A DNA stretch of 35,637 nucleotides from an uncultured Clostridia bacterium (GTDB lineage: Bacteria > Bacillota > Clostridia > Oscillospirales > CAG-272): positions 1-35,637 of the forward strand of contig CANPZU010000026.1 in the NCBI GenBank assembly GCA_947588825.1. Reading direction: 5' to 3'. The notes beneath the pieces are model-generated. The model searched no databases. It had not been told where the DNA came from and was given only the letters and a program-made list of their open reading frames with translations. The translations under genes were made by a program, and so were the position numbers. Positions 32,990 to 35,637 of this stretch are shown piece after piece. Every line of letters begins with the position of its first letter. Positions within the stretch are counted from its first letter, which is position 1.

Positions 32990-33832
32990 TTATTTTGCCT
33001 CCTTTACCATAAACACAAACAATTCCTCAATGCCGACGGGGCTTATTTTGACGCCGCCCGGCACCGCGTTACGCAGTATAAGTGCTTCTGCACCGTATGG
33101 TGTTTTTTTACTGTATTTAACGGCATTCGGAGGAAGGCTTTGCAGTTCCTCCTGCGTACAGTGGATTAAACCGTATTCTTCAAGCAGTCGATCTTTTTCT
33201 TCGAAAAGCAACAATTTTCCTTTGTGTAAAAACGCCACATAGTCGCATAACTTTTCAAGATCGCTGACAATATGGGAGGATATTAAAATTGTGTTTTCTT
33301 CATCTCTTGTAAAGTCCATAAGCATCTTAACGACTTCATCCCGCACGACCGGGTCCAGCCCCGATGTCGCTTCGTCAAGGAGTAAAAGCTTGGCTTTATG
33401 AGACAGCGCGACGGCAATACCAAGCTTCATTTTCATCCCGCGTGAAAAGTCTTTAAACGGTTTACTGTCCGGCAGCGATAATTTTCCAAGCAAAGCCGAG
33501 TACTCGTTCATGTCCCAGTTTTTGAACGTGTACTTCATCATATTGCCGACTTGCTTTGCCGTGAGACATCCGGGAATTCCCACGTCGTCCAAAACAACGC
33601 CGATATCTTCTTTGGCAGTTTTTATATCCTTTCCGTTATCCTTTCCAAATATGATTATACTTCCGTTGTCTTTATGAATGATATCAAGAATGAGCTTGAT
33701 TATCGTGCTTTTTCCGGCGCCGTTTTCTCCGATAAGTCCCACAATGCATCCTTTAGGCAGGACTAAATTTAAATGATCCAACGTAAAGCCGGGGTAAGAT
33801 TTTGTCAGGTCTTTGATTTCAACTGCGTTCAT
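32990..33832 (-). CDS. ABC transporter ATP-binding protein
   Basis: The 280-residue ATPase energises the adjacent permease. It has Walker A GLIGENGAGKST (Lys41), a Q-loop region, signature FSRGMKMKLG (a common variant of LSGGQ in this subfamily), Walker B LLLLDEATSGLDP and the H-loop SSHIVSDLEKL. A C-terminal extension of about 70 residues follows the nucleotide-binding domain. Its ATG overlaps the GntR stop in ATGA (33832-33829), and the permease starts after 5 nt, so the three genes form a tight operon. Confidence 0.94.
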   Translation of the reverse strand: MNAVEIKDLTKSYPGFTLDHLNLVLPKGCIVGLIGENGAGKSTIIKLILDIIHKDNGSIIIFGKDNGKDIKTAKEDIGVVLDDVGIPGCLTAKQVGNMMKYTFKNWDMNEYSALLGKLSLPDSKPFKDFSRGMKMKLGIAVALSHKAKLLLLDEATSGLDPVVRDEVVKMLMDFTRDEENTILISSHIVSDLEKLCDYVAFLHKGKLLLFEEKDRLLEEYGLIHCTQEELQSLPPNAVKYSKKTPYGAEALILRNAVPGGVKISPVGIEELFVFMVKEAK

Positions 33833-34206
33833 TCCTGTTCCTCCATACTGAAATTCACCATTTTTATGATATCTTGTCTGCTCAGGTTACACGTTGCGGC
33901 AAGCTTTATGATTTCGTCGATATGTTCTTCTATTTTCTTCAGATTTTCTTCCCGAATCAGCTCGACATTCTTTGGAGCAACGAAACATCCTTTTCCCGGA
34001 ACCATGTAAAGAAAACCGTCCTTTTCAAGCTCTTCGTACGCTCGTTTTGTGGTAATAAAGCTGATACGCAAATCTTTGGCAAGTCCGCGAATAGAGGGCA
34101 ACATCTCATCTTCCTTCAACGAGCCGCTTATTATTTGACTTTTGATTTGAGAATATATCTGATCGTAAATCGGCGCTCCGCTTTTGTTGTCGATTAAAAT
34201 ATACAT
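33829..34206 (-). CDS. YtrA-type GntR family transcriptional regulator
   Basis: The 125-residue regulator has an N-terminal winged helix (about 1-70; ILIDNKSGAPIYDQIYSQIK, MLPSIRGLAKDLRISFITTKRAYEEL pattern, DGFLYMVPGKGCFV) and a short helical tail instead of a ligand-binding domain. This is the small YtrA subfamily that controls ABC operons. ATG at 34206 is preferred, with AGGAAG about 9 nt upstream. An upstream in-frame ATG (34236) lies inside the operator. The perfect inverted repeat at 34220-34256 overlapping the promoter is its probable operator, so it would repress itself and the transporter. Confidence 0.93.
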   Translation of the reverse strand: MYILIDNKSGAPIYDQIYSQIKSQIISGSLKEDEMLPSIRGLAKDLRISFITTKRAYEELEKDGFLYMVPGKGCFVAPKNVELIREENLKKIEEHIDEIIKLAATCNLSRQDIIKMVNFSMEEQE

Positions 34207-34219
34207 GCGATCACTTCCT

Positions 34220-34256
34220 GTCAATACTGTATACACTGATTATATACAGTATTGAC
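34220..34256. promoter_or_regulatory. Probable GntR operator, perfect 14-bp inverted repeat
   Basis: GTCAATACTGTATA (34220-34233) and its exact complement TATACAGTATTGAC (34243-34256) flank a 9-nt spacer. The site covers the -10 box and the start point, leaving the -35 box free, which fits simple repression. Confidence 0.85.
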
Positions 34257-34267
34257 GGAGTTGTCAA
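34239..34267 (-). promoter_or_regulatory. Perfect consensus promoter of the GntR-ABC operon
   Basis: Minus strand TTGACA (34267-34262), 17 nt, TATAAT (34244-34239). Such a strong promoter makes sense if normally held off by the overlapping operator. Confidence 0.9.
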
Positions 34268-34332
34268 TAGCACCGGTGTATAATTCACAATTTGTTTTCA
34301 ATTCTTTTCGCAGAGGCTTTCGTTGGAAAATT

Positions 34333-34362
34333 AAAAAAGCGGCGGCAGGTATAACCTGCCGC
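34333..34362 (-). terminator. Terminator of the response-regulator transcript
   Basis: Read on the minus strand, GCGGCAGGT (34362-34354), a 3-nt loop and ACCTGCCGC (34350-34342) form a perfect 9-bp stem, followed after CGC by TTTTTT (34338-34333). It is 250 nt past the stop at 34613. Confidence 0.8.
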
Positions 34363-34435
34363 ACGTTGCATCAGTTGTAAAGCGGTTTGTAGTAATAGAC
34401 AAAAAATCAGACTGTTGTTTATCCCTGCATAAAGA

Positions 34436-34476
34436 AAGACGGCACAAAAAGCATTTTTTGCTCTCTATGCCGTCTT
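34436..34476. terminator. Second hairpin downstream of the response regulator
   Basis: AAGACGGCA (34436-34444) pairs perfectly with TGCCGTCTT (34468-34476). The loop can form an inner AGCA/TGCT stem. T-rich stretches follow on both strands, weakly on the minus. It is a first terminator or an RNA structural element. Confidence 0.5.
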
Positions 34477-34612
34477 ATGTTTTTGCCAAGCCTCGGCTAT
34501 GCTTGATTGTTGTTTTCAAATTACCGCCTTATGAGGCATTGACATTTGAGCTTTCCTTTGTGCATTGATATGAATATGTGCTCATTGCGTTCGCCGCTTA
34601 CCGCCAATCGCT

Positions 34613-35302
34613 TTACTGAAGCAGCTCGAATTTGTATCCGACGCCCCAAACGGTCTTGAGTACCCACTTGTCCGAGACCCCTTCGAGCTTTTCACGCAGT
34701 CTTTTTACATGTACGTCTACCGTTCTCGAGTCACCAAGATAGTCAAATCCCCAAACTTTGTCAAGAAGCTGGTCTCTTGAAAACACATGGTTGTAGTTTG
34801 AAGCCAAAAAGTATAGAAGCTGAAGCTCCTTGGGCGGAATATCGACGCTTTCGCCGCGAAGCTTAAGCTCGTATTTCTGATGACTTATTTCGATATTGTC
34901 GAACTTTACGACCTCGTCGTCCACATCGTTTCCGCGCGAATTGTAGCGGCGGAGAACCGCCTTGATCCTTGCGGAAAGCTCTTTGGAATCAAAGGGCTTT
35001 ACCATGAAGTCGTCGGCTCCGAGCTCAAGCCCGAGAACCTTGTCAAATACCTCGCCTTTTGCCGTGAGCATTATAATGGGCTTTGAGGACACCTCGCGTA
35101 TCTCCCTGCATACCTGCCAGCCGTCCTTGCGGGGAAGCATGATGTCAAGCAGAACAAGATCGGGTTCATACATTTTAAAATAGTTTACCCCTTCAAATCC
35201 GTCCGCGGCGCATTTTACTTCATACCCTTCGTTCTCAAGATATAACTTAAGTGATTCGCAAATGTTGGGATCGTCGTCAATAACAAGCAGTTTGGTTCCC
35301 AT
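34613..35302 (-). CDS. OmpR/PhoB family response regulator
   Basis: The 229-residue two-component regulator has a receiver domain with Asp9/Asp10/Asp11, phospho-acceptor Asp53 (LLDIMLPRKDGW), Thr80 (IIMLTAKG) and Lys102 (VKPFDSKEL). An OmpR-type winged helix follows, with PPKELQLLYFLASN, DQLLDKVWGFDYLGDSRTVDVHVKRLREKL-type sequence and a final VWGVGYKFE. AAAGGAAGAG precedes the ATG. Its own perfect extended promoter lies upstream. No histidine kinase gene follows it within the window, and the next gene on this strand begins behind a separate promoter, so it appears monocistronic. The signal and targets are unknown. Confidence 0.95.
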   Translation of the reverse strand: MGTKLLVIDDDPNICESLKLYLENEGYEVKCAADGFEGVNYFKMYEPDLVLLDIMLPRKDGWQVCREIREVSSKPIIMLTAKGEVFDKVLGLELGADDFMVKPFDSKELSARIKAVLRRYNSRGNDVDDEVVKFDNIEISHQKYELKLRGESVDIPPKELQLLYFLASNYNHVFSRDQLLDKVWGFDYLGDSRTVDVHVKRLREKLEGVSDKWVLKTVWGVGYKFELLQ

Positions 35303-35408
35303 ACGTTTTCTCTTCCTTTCTTTATTTTCAAATTAAATGCATTAATAATGTTTGTTTGAGTGCTACACGTGTTTTGGCAGACGCTTAAATTAATACTGCC
35401 GCAAATAA

Positions 35409-35437
35409 ATTATAACATATTTGCGCCGCACTGTCAA
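35409..35437 (-). promoter_or_regulatory. Perfect extended consensus promoter of the response regulator
   Basis: Minus strand TTGACA (35437-35432), 17 nt, TATAAT (35414-35409), with TGT directly before the -10 box giving an extended TGnTATAAT. The leader is about 100 nt. Confidence 0.9.
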
Positions 35438-35617
35438 GCTTAAATGTTAACTTTGTTAAGTTATAAACTATGTTCATAATCATTATAGCTGCAATGTATG
35501 TCATGAGCGTGATTTTTTTGTGAAATTTGTATGATATTCGCAAATATTTGACGACTTTTTAAAATGTATGTGTTAAAATGATATGACCCAATAAAAAGAG
35601 AAGATCAAGCTTTGGTA

Positions 35618-35626
35618 TGGTATAAT
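35618..35626 (+). promoter_or_regulatory. Extended -10 box at the window edge
   Basis: TGGTATAAT (35618-35626) fits an extended -10 element. No good -35 box is seen 17 nt upstream. The gene it would serve lies beyond the window. Confidence 0.35.
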
Positions 35627-35637
35627 TAAGTTGCGAA

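Larger units (their letters stand above)
34257..34612. other. Intergenic region with two hairpins, no gene seen
   Basis: No credible reading frame. It holds the GntR -35 region, the terminator at 34333-34362, a second long hairpin at 34436-34476 and CAAGC/GCTTG pairing near 34488-34505. Apart from a structured 3' region of the response-regulator transcript or a small RNA, no role is visible. Confidence 0.5.
35303..35637. other. Upstream region of the response regulator, no gene seen
   Basis: AT-rich. It contains the response-regulator promoter (35409-35437) and, near the edge, a plus-strand extended -10 box (35618-35626) that may drive a gene outside the window. No other signal was recognised. 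Confidence 0.5.

Overview
The window looks like chromosomal core and accessory DNA from an uncultured anaerobic Clostridia-type Bacillota. This rests on the hrcA-grpE-dnaK-dnaJ-prmA heat-shock cluster with CIRCE-like operators, an AddAB (not RecBCD) recombination pair, a LytR-CpsA-Psr wall protein, a YtrA-type GntR/ABC operon, a dockerin module, frequent ATA isoleucine codons and sigma-A promoters that often match TTGACA-N17-TATAAT exactly. No rRNA, tRNA, CRISPR array, prophage or insertion sequence was seen, and no species can be named.

Layout. 1-1.4 kb: an LCP-family wall-polymer ligase gene (minus). 1.6-8.2 kb: heat-shock operon hrcA-grpE-dnaK-dnaJ, then prmA and a tiny lipoprotein, behind two tandem promoter/CIRCE units. 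8.2-10.4 kb: a divergent GyrB/ParE-like topoisomerase subunit with no A-subunit partner in the window. 10.5-17.3 kb: addB-addA. 17.4-19.8 kb: a discoidin-like lipoprotein (minus) divergent from an N-acetylhexosamine-kinase-like sugar kinase (plus), then a small unknown gene. 19.8-20.3 kb: dUTPase. 20.4-24.2 kb: a cytoplasmic GH38 alpha-mannosidase followed by an AEC permease (minus). 24.56-24.99 kb: a small protein made of ten exact 13-residue acidic repeats. 25.1-27.9 kb (minus): aldo/keto reductase-ferredoxin, queH and an intracellular GH18 enzyme. 28.2-32.2 kb: a large surface protein (SGNH hydrolase, dockerin, cohesin-like domain, C-terminal membrane anchor) and a Gfo/Idh/MocA oxidoreductase. 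32.4-34.3 kb (minus): GntR-ABC ATPase-permease operon under an auto-operator. 34.6-35.4 kb (minus): a PhoB-type response regulator without a kinase gene in the window.

Themes. Housekeeping clusters (protein folding, DNA repair, nucleotide pool) alternate with genes fitting a glycan-using gut-type anaerobe (GH38, GH18, hexosamine-kinase-like, sugar-type oxidoreductase, dockerin/cohesin surface protein). The two most unusual objects are the 10 x 13-residue repeat protein, which has a hidden 39-residue super-period and no export signal, and the membrane-anchored hydrolase carrying both a dockerin and a cohesin-like domain. All calls come from reading the sequence; none was checked against a database.
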